A stretch of DNA of 64,000 nt from DTU098 sp964498525 (lineage in GTDB: Bacteria > Bacillota > Desulfotomaculia > Desulfotomaculales > Pelotomaculaceae). The stretch is from contig CAZCGU010000005.1 of assembly GCA_964498525.1 (NCBI GenBank), forward strand, positions 131,022 to 195,021, in the 5' to 3' direction. Both the position numbers and the translations under genes were made by a program. Below the pieces are notes generated by a model. That model was not told where the DNA came from. It was given only the letters and a program-made list of their open reading frames with translations, and did not search any database. This document shows positions 11,029 through 20,052 of this stretch, piece by piece; position 1 is the first letter of the stretch; every line of letters begins with the position of its first letter.

Positions 11029-12285
11029 TTGTTTCCCTTTGCTGAAATTTTCCCGTTAATAATAAAATCATTCCTGCAGGCCTTTTTGAGTGTGCAGTTT
11101 TTGCCCCTTTTCCTGATTGTTATCGTGATCATTGCCCTGCAGTACCGCCGGATGGACAGTATGAGAGAAAGTTTTTTCGGACGGGGAACCGGGCGGACCG
11201 GCACGGATATACTGGTTGCCGCCGGTCTGGGGCTGGTGGGGGGTATAATGGGCAGTTACCTGATGATCATGATCGGCCTGACCCTGTCCGAGGCCGGACT
11301 AATCTACCTGTGGCCCGTTGCCATCCTGCTGATGCTGATCAATATGCGGTTTTTATGCTTTTCTTACGCCGGCGGACTTTTGGCCCTGGTCAGCCTGCTA
11401 TTTGGTTTTCCTAAAATAAATGTGCCCCAGATCATGGCCCTGGTGGCCATCCTGCACATGGTGGAGAGCTTTTTAATTTTCGTCAGCGGCCACCTGGGAG
11501 CGGTTCCGGCCTACATAAAAGGACAGGGCGGGAGGATCACCGGCGGCTTTACCCTGCAGAAATTCTGGCCTATTCCCCTTGTGGTTCTGGCAGTAATGGC
11601 GGGGAGCGGCGCCGTAGAAGGCGGAATCGAAATGCCCAACTGGTGGCCGCTGATTAAGCCCGGGTTGCCGGGGGACCCCCATACTCTAACCTATATTCTT
11701 ATGCCCGTGGTGGCCGGTCTGGGCTACGGGGATCTGGCCATGGCCAGGAGCCCGGTGGAAAAGAGCAGGCTTTCCGCCCTGTATCTGGGTATTTATAGCC
11801 TGGTGCTGCTGATCCTGGCCGTGCTGTCCGAACAGAGCAGGGCCGCGGCCCTGGCAGCAGCGTTGTTTTCCTTCCTGGGTCACGAGGCGGTTATCTATAC
11901 CGGGCGGGGAATTGAACTGAGGGGAAAACCCCTTTATGTTCCGCCCGCGCAGGGTGTGCGGATTCTGGATGTGCTTTACGGCGGCCCTGCCTGGCGGGCC
12001 GGCATACGTTCCGGGGATATTATTCTGGCTGTTAACGGAGTAAGTGTGGCGGACAAAACGGATTTGTACCACCGGCTCCAGGAAGCCGCCCCGCCTTTGT
12101 CCGTGGATTACTGGAGCTATGCCGCCGGGGCGCCCAGGCGCGAACTTATGAGCCCCCCTCCCAGGGCAAGCCAATGGGGCCTTGTGCCGGTGCCGGAGGG
12201 ACAGGAAAACCGATATGTGGAATTAGTGACCACCGGACCCCTGGGGCGGTGGCTGGAAAAAGCCTGGAGGAATTTTATACATTGA
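11029..12285 (+). CDS. Polytopic membrane protein with C-terminal PDZ domain
   Basis: A 418-residue protein with about eight hydrophobic segments in residues 1-290 (for example FLPLFLIVIVIIALQY) and a PDZ domain near residues 305-380 (PAWRAGIRSGDIILAVNGVS). No protease active-site motif is visible in the membrane part. Genes of this type commonly sit beside ctpA in clostridia. TTG 11029 follows AAGGGAGGG and is 103 bp after ctpA, so the two may be co-transcribed. A peptide-binding or scaffolding role at the membrane is an inference. Confidence 0.8.
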   Translation: MFPFAEIFPLIIKSFLQAFLSVQFLPLFLIVIVIIALQYRRMDSMRESFFGRGTGRTGTDILVAAGLGLVGGIMGSYLMIMIGLTLSEAGLIYLWPVAILLMLINMRFLCFSYAGGLLALVSLLFGFPKINVPQIMALVAILHMVESFLIFVSGHLGAVPAYIKGQGGRITGGFTLQKFWPIPLVVLAVMAGSGAVEGGIEMPNWWPLIKPGLPGDPHTLTYILMPVVAGLGYGDLAMARSPVEKSRLSALYLGIYSLVLLILAVLSEQSRAAALAAALFSFLGHEAVIYTGRGIELRGKPLYVPPAQGVRILDVLYGGPAWRAGIRSGDIILAVNGVSVADKTDLYHRLQEAAPPLSVDYWSYAAGAPRRELMSPPPRASQWGLVPVPEGQENRYVELVTTGPLGRWLEKAWRNFIH

Positions 12286-12311
12286 CACCTTTCCGCCCCC
12301 GGGGATATAAT
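12282..12311 (+). promoter_or_regulatory. Strong sigma-A promoter for the cooT-like gene
   Basis: TTGACA (12282-12287), 18-bp spacer, TATAAT (12306-12311). Both boxes match consensus exactly, and the -35 overlaps the stop codon of the PDZ gene. Transcription would start near 12318 and give a leader of about 170 nt before the CooT-like start codon. Confidence 0.85.
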
Positions 12312-12361
12312 CAATCCAGGAAGGCCACGGAGGCCGCCTTAGACACGAACGGAAAGCAAGG

Positions 12362-12399
12362 CCACGAAGGTCTTTTAATGAGTCCTGCGTGGTTTTTTT
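12362..12399 (+). terminator. Terminator-like hairpin in the cooT leader (possible attenuator)
   Basis: CCACG (12362-12366) pairs with CGTGG (12388-12392), with an inner AGG/CCT, followed by seven T residues. It lies between a consensus promoter and the next gene. Upstream, AAGGCCACG occurs twice (12321 and 12359), offering alternative pairing. No known riboswitch class is recognised. Confidence 0.55.
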
Positions 12400-12490
12400 G
12401 TTCAGGCCCGGCTAGAGAGAGACCGGAGGGGGATGTCCCGGAACCGGCAGCGGGCCGCCTGAAGCGGATTTTTCCCGGAGGTGAAAAGAG

Positions 12491-12685
12491 ATGTGTGAAG
12501 CCAATGCCTACTTACGAAAACAGGGTGCAGAGGATGAGCTCTTTCTGGAAATGGTCGACCGGGTGGTACCCTATGAAAAGGACAGCCTTCTTTTGGAGGA
12601 CATCTTTGGCAGAAGGAAGATAATCAGGGCCAGGATTGTAGAGCTGGCCCTGGTCGACCATAAGATCATCCTGGAAAGGGAATAA
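12491..12685 (+). CDS. CooT family nickel-binding protein
   Basis: A 64-residue cytoplasmic protein starting MCEANAYL and continuing with alternating beta-strand segments (LFLEMVDRVVPYEKDSLLLE, RIVELALVDHKIILERE). This resembles CooT, the small protein that binds nickel through an N-terminal Cys2 and is linked to maturation of carbon monoxide dehydrogenase. ATG 12491 follows GGAGGTGAAAAGAG. It stands alone with its own promoter and terminator. No CODH genes are in the window, so its partner is unknown here. Confidence 0.8.
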   Translation: MCEANAYLRKQGAEDELFLEMVDRVVPYEKDSLLLEDIFGRRKIIRARIVELALVDHKIILERE

Positions 12686-12699
12686 AACCTCCTCTGGAG

Positions 12700-12735
12700 C
12701 CATGGATCATCCCCCGGGGGGATTCCATGGTTTTT
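12700..12735 (+). terminator. Rho-independent terminator after cooT-like gene
   Basis: CCATGGA (12700-12706) pairs with TCCATGG (12724-12730), with an inner C-run/G-run helix, followed by TTTTT. It lies 15 bp after the coding region. Confidence 0.85.
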
Positions 12736-13068
12736 ATTTGACGCATTTAAAGCAGCTTAAAGCAGGGCTGCCGGCGGTCCCTGGGTTGGGGTAAAAGCAT
12801 TACCCCTTCGTACCGTTGTCTAATCCGGGTGACGGACACAGTTGCGCGCAGCGCCGGGGGCCGGAAGTCAAAACAGGTTGAAAGGGTACCCTTCATCCGG
12901 TTAATTGGAGCGGAATCCCGTTAAGGTAATTGCCAATAACAGGTGCAAACCGGAGCGGTGTCAATGACATGCCGAGCAGCCGGCTGCTCCTTGGTTAAAT
13001 CAGGCGGATTGACGGGACTTTCACTTTGGTCTTAACAATTGCTTGTATTTTTTAGGGGGATTATCTCT
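12736..13068. other. Intergenic region with palindrome and weak promoter
   Basis: About 330 bp without a gene. GGGGTAA/TTACCCC forms a small hairpin near 12790-12808. GAGCAGCCGGCTGCTC at 12974-12989 is a perfect 16-bp palindrome. TTGACG (13009-13014), a 17-bp spacer and TTAACA (13032-13037) form a plausible promoter for the glycosylase gene, so the palindrome would lie about 20 bp upstream of its -35 box. Confidence 0.45.
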
Positions 13069-13689
13069 TTGAACAGGGTTGTTTATGAGCCAGATTTTGA
13101 TTTGAGTGTTGTGGAAAGCCTGGGGGAACTGCAAGAAAGGGTGGCGGCATGTACCCGCTGCCAGCTGCGGGAGGGTTGTACCAGGGTGGTCTTCGGGGAG
13201 GGAAACCCCGGGGCCGGTCTGATGTTGATCGGGGAAGGGCCGGGCGCCGATGAGGATCGGCTGGGGCGGCCCTTTGTGGGTAAAGCGGGTCAGCTGCTGG
13301 ATAAGATCCTGGAGGCGGTGGGCCTGGACAGGTTTACCCACACTTACATCGCCAACGTGGTTAAATGCAGGCCGCCCGGAAACAGGGCCCCCCTGGCCCA
13401 GGAAGCGGGGCAGTGCCTGCCCTGGCTCTATCGGCAAATAGAACTTATTTCACCGGGGATTATTGTCTTGATGGGAGCAAGCGCCCTGCAGTTCCTCATT
13501 GATCCCCGGGCGAAAATTACGGGGATGCGCGGACGCTGGCTGGTCAGCAAGAGCGGGATAAAAATTATGCCCACCTATCATCCCGCCGCGCTGCTGAGAG
13601 ATACCAGGAAAAAGCGGCCCGTATGGGAAGATTTTCAACAAATTAAGGAAGCCTTTTTAAATCTTCCTGAAGCCCCGGGAGAACAATAG
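13069..13689 (+). CDS. Uracil-DNA glycosylase, family 4 (Fe-S type)
   Basis: Removes uracil from DNA in base excision repair. The 206-residue product has the N-terminal cysteine pair ACTRC typical of the 4Fe-4S family, motif GEGPGADEDRLGRPFVGKAG, the KCRPPGN segment with another Cys, a further Cys in AGQCLPWL, and motif HPAALLR. TTG 13069 is chosen because AGGGGGA lies eight bases upstream and the product then starts at the usual family position; an in-frame TTG at 13039 would add ten unlikely residues. A single-gene unit with its own promoter is likely. Confidence 0.93.
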   Translation: MNRVVYEPDFDLSVVESLGELQERVAACTRCQLREGCTRVVFGEGNPGAGLMLIGEGPGADEDRLGRPFVGKAGQLLDKILEAVGLDRFTHTYIANVVKCRPPGNRAPLAQEAGQCLPWLYRQIELISPGIIVLMGASALQFLIDPRAKITGMRGRWLVSKSGIKIMPTYHPAALLRDTRKKRPVWEDFQQIKEAFLNLPEAPGEQ

Positions 13690-13949
13690 AAGTATACAAT
13701 TTTGGGTTTTGACGTTACCACGGTGCAGTCTCCCCCGGACCCTTGGGAGGGCGGGCGGCGTCAATTCCAGCGGCCAGGCTGCCCAATGCAAGGCGCGTTC
13801 CCCCCGGTCCCGCGGGAGCGGCAGGCAGGGTCTTTAGTGTGTCCGCAAGGGTGTCCGTAAGGTTACAGGCCGCCTTTTCCCGGTGCTTTGTCCAAACGTC
13901 CGGTACAGGAACAGGGGACAAGGTTTTACAAGCCAGGCCCACGCTGGAG

Positions 13950-13974
13950 GGCCGGGGGAAGTCCCGGCCTTTTT
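13950..13974 (+). terminator. Plus-strand terminator between glycosylase and DUF2508 gene
   Basis: GGCCGGG (13950-13956) pairs with CCCGGCC (13963-13969), followed by TTTTT. It lies 260 bp after the glycosylase stop. The intervening 13690-13949 is GC-rich with no recognisable gene. A long 3' leader or a small RNA ending here are both possible. Confidence 0.65.
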
Positions 13975-14317
13975 AACTGCTGCACAGGGAAGTGCTTTTT
14001 ACACTGCCCGTTTCGTCTCCGGGGCGGTTCTCCTGGACCGGTAAGCAGGCTGGAATTGGGGGCCAGGCTGTGACCCCTTCTTTTCTGGCCTGTACCAGGA
14101 GGGCTATGTACCTTCTTTCGGCGGCATTAATTTTATAGATGACATATTCGGAAAGGTCTCCGTCCGTGTAATTCATTTCTTTCAGGGCCTGCTGCCATTC
14201 CTGCCGGGCCCATTCAACAGCGTTGAGCAGGGAAAATTCAGCGGTCTTATCAAGGAGATCTTTAATTCTGCACAACTCCGTTACGATAATCGCTTTCAGA
14301 GCGTTTAGCTTTTCCAT
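13973..14317 (-). CDS. DUF2508 family protein
   Basis: Small helical protein of 114 residues on the minus strand. The core VEWARQEWQQALKEM to RRYIALLVQARKEGV matches the DUF2508 pattern (paired helices with an A-x-RRYIxLL signature), a family spread in spore-forming Firmicutes and of unknown function. ATG at 14317 is preceded on the minus strand by AAAGGGGGTAAATTTT. The C-terminal 30 residues (Pro/Gly/Ser-rich) lie outside the core and may be variable. The gene is divergent from uvrB. Confidence 0.75.
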   Translation of the reverse strand: MEKLNALKAIIVTELCRIKDLLDKTAEFSLLNAVEWARQEWQQALKEMNYTDGDLSEYVIYKINAAERRYIALLVQARKEGVTAWPPIPACLPVQENRPGDETGSVKSTSLCSS

Positions 14318-14338
14318 AAAATTTACCCCCTTTTATAT

Positions 14339-14367
14339 ATTATATTTCCAGGATCAGTTAATATAAA
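14339..14367 (-). promoter_or_regulatory. Promoter of the DUF2508 gene
   Basis: Read on the minus strand: TTTATA (14367-14362), 17-bp spacer, TATAAT (14344-14339). The start codon lies 22 bp beyond the -10 box. Confidence 0.6.
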
Positions 14368-14746
14368 GGGATTTAACATTTTCTCACAAATAATCCCAAA
14401 AGTTTCTTAAGACAATTCCTTCCATATTCAGGCAAAATTAAAGCATGGGCGTATACCGGAGCCGGACAGGCTTTTTTTTGTGTTTTCCCTGCGCCGGCAG
14501 ATTGCCCGGCAGTGAAACCCTTCAAACAGAACATACTTTTGGACCCTTTTTCTTTATGATATACTATTAGGGCAGGGATCCACAGGGACTGCGCCGGTTT
14601 CCGGCGGGTTATCCGGCGGACCGGTTAGTACCGGGTATTTATCCGCTTTCCCCGGGTTGGTTTCCTGAATCCAGGCGTTTAAACGCTTACCCGGCGGTTA
14701 TAAATATTCCATTATTATCAACAATTAGAAAGCACAGGTGGATTCT
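14368..14746. other. Divergent intergenic region before uvrB
   Basis: About 380 bp. GCCGGACAGGC followed by eight T at 14463-14478 looks like a weak plus-strand terminator. TTGGAC (14539) and TACTAT (14562) with 17-bp spacing are a poor but possible uvrB promoter. No convincing LexA box was found. Nothing else is recognised. Confidence 0.4.
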
Positions 14747-16777
14747 ATGAAACCTTTTCAATTAAAATCGGAATACAGCCCCAGGGGGGATCAGCCCGGG
14801 GCCATCGCCGCCCTGATTGAGGGCCTGCAAAGGGGGTACCGGGGGCAGGTTTTGCTGGGGGCCACAGGCACCGGTAAAACCTATACCATGGCCCAGGTGA
14901 TCCAGGCCGTCCAGCGCCCCACCCTGGTGCTGGCGCCCAATAAGACCCTGGCCGCCCAGCTCTGCAGCGAATTCAAGGAATTCTTTCCCGACAACGCGGT
15001 GGAATACTTTGTAAGCTATTATGACTACTATCAACCCGAGGCTTACATCCCCCGCACCGACACCTACATTGAAAAAGATTCATCGATCAACGATGAAATC
15101 GACAAGCTGCGCCACTCGGCCACCACGGCCCTTTTTGAGCGCCGGGACGTAATCATCGTGGCCAGTGTATCCTGCATCTACGGCCTGGGCGACCCGGAGG
15201 AATACAGCACCCTGGTCCTTTCCCTGCGGCAGGGGGAGTGTTACGACCGGGACAATGTCCTGCGCAAGCTGGTGGACATCCAGTACGAGCGCAACGAGAT
15301 GAATTTTAGCCGGGGCAAGTTCCGGGTGCGGGGGGATGTACTGGAAATCTTTCCGGCCTCCGCCTCGGAAAAGGCAATCCGGGTGGATTTTGACGGCGAT
15401 GTGGTGGAAAAAATGCTGGAATTTGACGCTCTCACCGGGGAAATTCTGGGCTTGCGCAGCCATGTAGCCGTTTTCCCCGCCAGCCACTACGCCACTTCCA
15501 GGGCCAAGATGGAGCGGGCCCTGGTAACCATTGAGGCCGAGCTGGAGGAACGCCTGGCCGAACTGCGCTCCGGGGAAAAGCTCCTGGAGGCCCAGCGCCT
15601 GGAACAGCGGACCCGCTACGATATGGAAATGATGCAGGAGATGGGCTTTTGCAGCGGCATCGAGAATTACTCCCGCCATCTTACGGGAAGGCAGCCCGGC
15701 CAGCCGCCCTATACCCTGCTGGACTACTTCCCCCGGGATTTTATTATGATTATTGATGAATCCCACGTGGCTGTGCCCCAGGTGGGAGGGATGTACGCCG
15801 GGGACCGCTCCCGCAAGGATTCCCTGGTGGAGCACGGCTTCCGCCTGCCCTCGGCCTACGACAACCGTCCCCTGACCTTCCCCGAATTTCAAGAGCGGCT
15901 GAACCAGGTTATCTACGCTTCGGCCACGCCGGGCTCCTTCGAGCTGGCCAATAACAGCCGGGTGGTGGAGCTGATTATCCGGCCCACCGGATTGGTTGAC
16001 CCGGAGATCTCCGTCCGGCCCACCCGGGGCCAGATCGACGACCTCCTGGGCGAAATCCGGCAGAGGGTTCAGCGCGGGGAGAGGGTTCTGGTGACCACCC
16101 TGACCAAAAAAATGGCCGAAGACCTCACGGATTATTTCCGGGAGGTGGCGGTCAAGGTCCGCTATCTTCACTCGGATATTAAAACCATCGAGCGGATGGA
16201 AATATTGAGGGACCTGCGCCTGGGCGTTTTTGACGTCCTGGTGGGCATCAACCTTTTAAGGGAGGGCCTGGACCTGCCTGAAGTGAGTCTGGTGGCCATC
16301 CTGGACGCCGATAAGGAAGGTTACCTGCGCTCCGAGCGCTCCCTGATCCAGACCATCGGCCGGGCGGCCCGCAACGCCGACGGCAGGGTAATTATGTATG
16401 CCGACAAAGTCACCGATTCCATGGGCAGGGCGATTCAAGAAACCAACCGGCGCCGGGAGAAGCAACTGGCCTACAATAAAAAATACGGAATTACGCCGGA
16501 GACGGTCCGCAAGGCGGTGCGGGAGGTAATTGAGGCCACCCGGGTAGCGGAGCCCAGGGCTGTGTACGAAGTTGGCACCCGGGGCAGGAAGCTGACCAAA
16601 GCCCAATTGAGGAAGCAAATCGCCGCCCTGGAGAAGGAGATGAAGGACTCAGCCCGCCAGCTGGCCTTTGAGCGGGCGGCCCAGCTTCGGGATATGATTA
16701 TTGAACTCCGGCTGCAGCTCCGGGGCGAGAAGGGCCTCGGCCCCGCTATCCCGGATGGCATGGAGGCCTCGGGCTGA
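14747..16777 (+). CDS. uvrB: Excinuclease ABC subunit B
   Basis: Damage-verifying helicase-like subunit of nucleotide excision repair, 676 residues. It has Walker A GATGTGKTYT, the beta-hairpin region EYFVSYYDYYQPEAYIP, the DESH box (IIDESHVAVPQVGGM), helicase motifs VLVTTLTKKMAEDLT and QTIGRAARN, and the C-terminal UVR domain (FERAAQLRDMIIEL) that binds UvrC. ATG 14747 is chosen since AGGTGG lies five bases upstream; the GTG at 14738 is part of that ribosome binding site. First gene of a uvrB-uvrA-uvrC cluster. Confidence 0.97.
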   Translation: MKPFQLKSEYSPRGDQPGAIAALIEGLQRGYRGQVLLGATGTGKTYTMAQVIQAVQRPTLVLAPNKTLAAQLCSEFKEFFPDNAVEYFVSYYDYYQPEAYIPRTDTYIEKDSSINDEIDKLRHSATTALFERRDVIIVASVSCIYGLGDPEEYSTLVLSLRQGECYDRDNVLRKLVDIQYERNEMNFSRGKFRVRGDVLEIFPASASEKAIRVDFDGDVVEKMLEFDALTGEILGLRSHVAVFPASHYATSRAKMERALVTIEAELEERLAELRSGEKLLEAQRLEQRTRYDMEMMQEMGFCSGIENYSRHLTGRQPGQPPYTLLDYFPRDFIMIIDESHVAVPQVGGMYAGDRSRKDSLVEHGFRLPSAYDNRPLTFPEFQERLNQVIYASATPGSFELANNSRVVELIIRPTGLVDPEISVRPTRGQIDDLLGEIRQRVQRGERVLVTTLTKKMAEDLTDYFREVAVKVRYLHSDIKTIERMEILRDLRLGVFDVLVGINLLREGLDLPEVSLVAILDADKEGYLRSERSLIQTIGRAARNADGRVIMYADKVTDSMGRAIQETNRRREKQLAYNKKYGITPETVRKAVREVIEATRVAEPRAVYEVGTRGRKLTKAQLRKQIAALEKEMKDSARQLAFERAAQLRDMIIELRLQLRGEKGLGPAIPDGMEASG

Positions 16778-16937
16778 TTGCCGCTATTGCCGTAAACAGG
16801 CGGCCGCCGCGGTCAAATCCAGGCAAAACCGGATAATCCGGGGGCGGAGAACGGGTCTGGATTTGCGCCGCCGGGGTTTGTATACTTGTTAAAAAGACCG
16901 GGAGCCTAAACAGGCCCGGCCGAGGAGTGGTTTTTTC

Positions 16938-19817
16938 ATGCTGGACAGAATCCTGGTTAAGGGCGCCCGCGCCCATAACCTGAAAAATATAGACGTGGAG
17001 ATACCCCGGAACAGTTTTGTGGTAATAACGGGCCTGTCAGGCTCGGGCAAATCCTCCCTGGCTTTTGATACCATTTACGCCGAGGGCCAACGACGCTACG
17101 TGGAGTCGCTGTCGGCCTACGCCCGCCAGTTTCTGGGGCAGATGGACAAGCCGGATGTGGACTATATCGAGGGACTTTCCCCGGCCATTTCCATCGACCA
17201 GAAAACCACCAGCAAGAACCCCCGTTCCACCGTTGGCACGGTCACCGAGATTTACGACTACCTGCGCCTGCTTTTCGCCCGGGCGGGGCGGCCCCACTGC
17301 CCCAATTGCGGCCAACCCATCACCCGGCAGGCCGTGGAACAGATGGTAGACCATTTGACCGCTCTGGGGGAAGGCGCCAGGCTTCAGATCCTGTCGCCCC
17401 TGGTCCGGGGCAAGAAGGGCGAGCACACCAAAATTTTTGAAGAAATCCGCCGGGGCGGCTTTGTCCGGGTCAGGGTAGACGGCGAGGTCCTGGATGCTTC
17501 GGAAGAAATCCGGCTGGATAAAAATAAGAGACATACCATCGAGGTAGTGGTGGACCGCATTATCCTGCGCCCGGAATCCGGACGCAGGCTGGCCGACTCC
17601 CTGGAAACAGCCCTCAAGACAGGGGGCGGCGTGGCCATAGCGGCCCTGGAAAAAGAAGAGCTGACCTTCAACGAGAATTTCGCCTGTGTGGATTGCGGCA
17701 TCAGCATCACTGAGATTTCACCCCGCCTCTTTTCCTTCAACAGCCCCTACGGGGCCTGCCCGGAATGTACCGGCCTGGGGATCAAGAAGGAAATCGACCC
17801 GGACCTGGTCATCCCGGACCGCCGCAAATCCATCGCTGCCGGGGCCATCCAGAGCATTACCACAGGGGGCTATTACTACCAGTTCTTAGTGGGAATAGCC
17901 GGTTATTACGGTTTCAGTCTGGATACGCCGGTGCAGGATCTGGCGCCGGAACACCTGGATGTGGTTCTCCACGGCACCCGGGGCAAGCGGTTCCACTTTG
18001 TACTGCAAAACGATTATTACGGGCGCAAGCACGAGCTCCACGCGCCCTTTGAAGGAATCATCAACAACCTCAACAGACGTCACAGGGAAACCAATTCCGA
18101 GCACCAGCGCTCAGAGCTGGAGCAGTACATGAGCACCCGCCCCTGCCCCGCCTGCCGGGGCGCCAGGCTTAAGCCGGAGGCGCTGGCAGTCAAGGTGGGG
18201 AACCTGTCCATCACCGAGGTGACACGGTTCTCCGTGCTGGAGGCCCGGGCCTTTTTCCACGGGCTGCAGCTGACCGGGCGGGAGGAAATAATTGCCCGGC
18301 AGGTGCTGAAGGAAATTGACGCCAGACTGGGTTTTCTGGTTAACGTGGGCCTGGATTACCTGACCCTGGACCGGGGAGCCGGTACTCTTTCGGGGGGCGA
18401 GGCCCAGCGGATCAGGCTGGCCACCCAGATCGGCTCCGGCCTGGTTGGTGTGCTTTATATTCTGGACGAACCCAGCATCGGTTTGCATCAGCGGGACAAC
18501 CAGCGCCTGCTGCGGACGCTGGAGCGCCTGCGGGACCTGGGAAATACCCTGATCGTGGTGGAGCATGACGAGGATACCATGCTGGCGGCGGACCACATCA
18601 TCGACATCGGTCCGGGGGCCGGCGTACACGGCGGCCGGGTGGTGGCAACCGGAGCCTACCGGGATATTGTGGAAAACCCGGAATCCATCACCGGGCAGTA
18701 CTTGAGCGGCAAAAAGGTGATCCCTATCCCTTCGCTCCGCCGCAAACCCAACGGCAAGGCCCTGGAGGTGCTGGGCGCCTGCGAAAACAATCTTAAAAAC
18801 ATTGATGTGGCCTTTCCTCTGAACTTATTTATCTGCGTCACCGGCGTTTCCGGTTCGGGTAAAAGCACCCTGGTGAACGATATCCTCTACCGGAGGCTGG
18901 CCCAGGAATTGCACAGGGCCAGAACCCAACCCGGCTGTTGCCGGGAGGTGCGGGGCACCGTGCACCTGGACAAGGTAATCGACGTCAACCAGTCCCCCAT
19001 CGGGCGCACTCCCCGCTCCAACCCGGCCACTTATACCGGTGTCTTCAACGACATCCGGGACCTTTTTGCCCAGACCCCCGAGTCCAAGATGCGCGGCTAC
19101 AAGCCGGGACGCTTCAGCTTTAACATCAAGGGGGGGCGCTGCGAGGCCTGCCAGGGGGACGGCATCATTAAAATTGAAATGCACTTTTTGCCGGATGTTT
19201 ACGTGCCCTGCGAGGTCTGCAAGGGCCGGCGCTACAACCGGGAAACCCTGGAGGTCCGCTACAAGGGCAAAAGTATAGCCGATGTGCTGGATATGACCGT
19301 GGAACAGGCGGTGGATTTTTTCCTCCACATTCCCCGGATCCACCGCAAGCTAAATACCCTGTACGATGTGGGCCTGGGCTATATCCGCCTGGGGCAATCC
19401 GCCACCACCCTTTCCGGGGGCGAAGCCCAGCGGGTGAAGCTGGCTACGGAGCTTTCCAGACGCTCTAATGGAAAAACCTTCTATATTCTGGACGAACCCA
19501 CCACCGGCCTGCACACCGCCGATATCCACCGGCTGCTGCAGGTGCTGCACCGGCTGGTGGAGGCCGGAGACACGGTTGTAGTCATCGAACACAATTTGGA
19601 TGTAATTAAAACAGCCGATTATATCATCGACCTGGGCCCGGAGGGCGGGGACAGGGGGGGAGAAGTAGTTGCCGCGGGTACCCCCGAGGAAATCGCGGCT
19701 TTTCCCGGCTCTTACACCGGTCAGTTTTTGGGGAAGGCTCTGGGGAAGGATTCATGCGCCGGGGAAGGCGCCGTGGGCGGTTTAATGCCAAAACCCGCAA
19801 CCGGAGACGGCAAATAA
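16938..19817 (+). CDS. uvrA: Excinuclease ABC subunit A
   Basis: Damage-recognition ATPase of nucleotide excision repair, 959 residues, with two ABC modules. Module 1: Walker A GLSGSGKSSL, zinc finger beginning CPNCGQPI and a second Cys set (CVDCGISI, CPECTG), signature LSGGEAQRIRLA. Module 2: Walker A GVSGSGKSTL, zinc finger CEACQGDG with CEVCKG, signature LSGGEAQRVKLA and Walker B YILDEPTTGLH. ATG 16938 follows GAGGAG. Length is normal for the family. The 160-bp gap after uvrB shows no terminator, so the two may share a transcript. Confidence 0.98.
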   Translation: MLDRILVKGARAHNLKNIDVEIPRNSFVVITGLSGSGKSSLAFDTIYAEGQRRYVESLSAYARQFLGQMDKPDVDYIEGLSPAISIDQKTTSKNPRSTVGTVTEIYDYLRLLFARAGRPHCPNCGQPITRQAVEQMVDHLTALGEGARLQILSPLVRGKKGEHTKIFEEIRRGGFVRVRVDGEVLDASEEIRLDKNKRHTIEVVVDRIILRPESGRRLADSLETALKTGGGVAIAALEKEELTFNENFACVDCGISITEISPRLFSFNSPYGACPECTGLGIKKEIDPDLVIPDRRKSIAAGAIQSITTGGYYYQFLVGIAGYYGFSLDTPVQDLAPEHLDVVLHGTRGKRFHFVLQNDYYGRKHELHAPFEGIINNLNRRHRETNSEHQRSELEQYMSTRPCPACRGARLKPEALAVKVGNLSITEVTRFSVLEARAFFHGLQLTGREEIIARQVLKEIDARLGFLVNVGLDYLTLDRGAGTLSGGEAQRIRLATQIGSGLVGVLYILDEPSIGLHQRDNQRLLRTLERLRDLGNTLIVVEHDEDTMLAADHIIDIGPGAGVHGGRVVATGAYRDIVENPESITGQYLSGKKVIPIPSLRRKPNGKALEVLGACENNLKNIDVAFPLNLFICVTGVSGSGKSTLVNDILYRRLAQELHRARTQPGCCREVRGTVHLDKVIDVNQSPIGRTPRSNPATYTGVFNDIRDLFAQTPESKMRGYKPGRFSFNIKGGRCEACQGDGIIKIEMHFLPDVYVPCEVCKGRRYNRETLEVRYKGKSIADVLDMTVEQAVDFFLHIPRIHRKLNTLYDVGLGYIRLGQSATTLSGGEAQRVKLATELSRRSNGKTFYILDEPTTGLHTADIHRLLQVLHRLVEAGDTVVVIEHNLDVIKTADYIIDLGPEGGDRGGEVVAAGTPEEIAAFPGSYTGQFLGKALGKDSCAGEGAVGGLMPKPATGDGK

Positions 19818-20052
19818 TTGCAGAAAAGGGTCCGTTCGGGACCCATTGAAAGCCCGCGAGGGCCGAAGTCGGGCCGGTAACTTGAGTATCGAAAGAAATG
19901 CCGCCGGATTCGCCGGGTGCTTAATACTTGACGCCTGCCCGAAAAAGCAGAAGCAGGCTCAAAGGCGGTTGCTCCTGCGTGCGTATATAATGTTAAGCGC
20001 TTCCTGGCAAGAATATTTTTTCTTGTCCGTCAATAGAAAGCGGTGGGTAAAA

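Noticed and set aside
14528..14544. Possible LexA (SOS) box before uvrB, starting GAACATAC
   Set aside because: Only the left half matches the Firmicute GAAC-N4-GTTC pattern; the right half reads TTTTGG.
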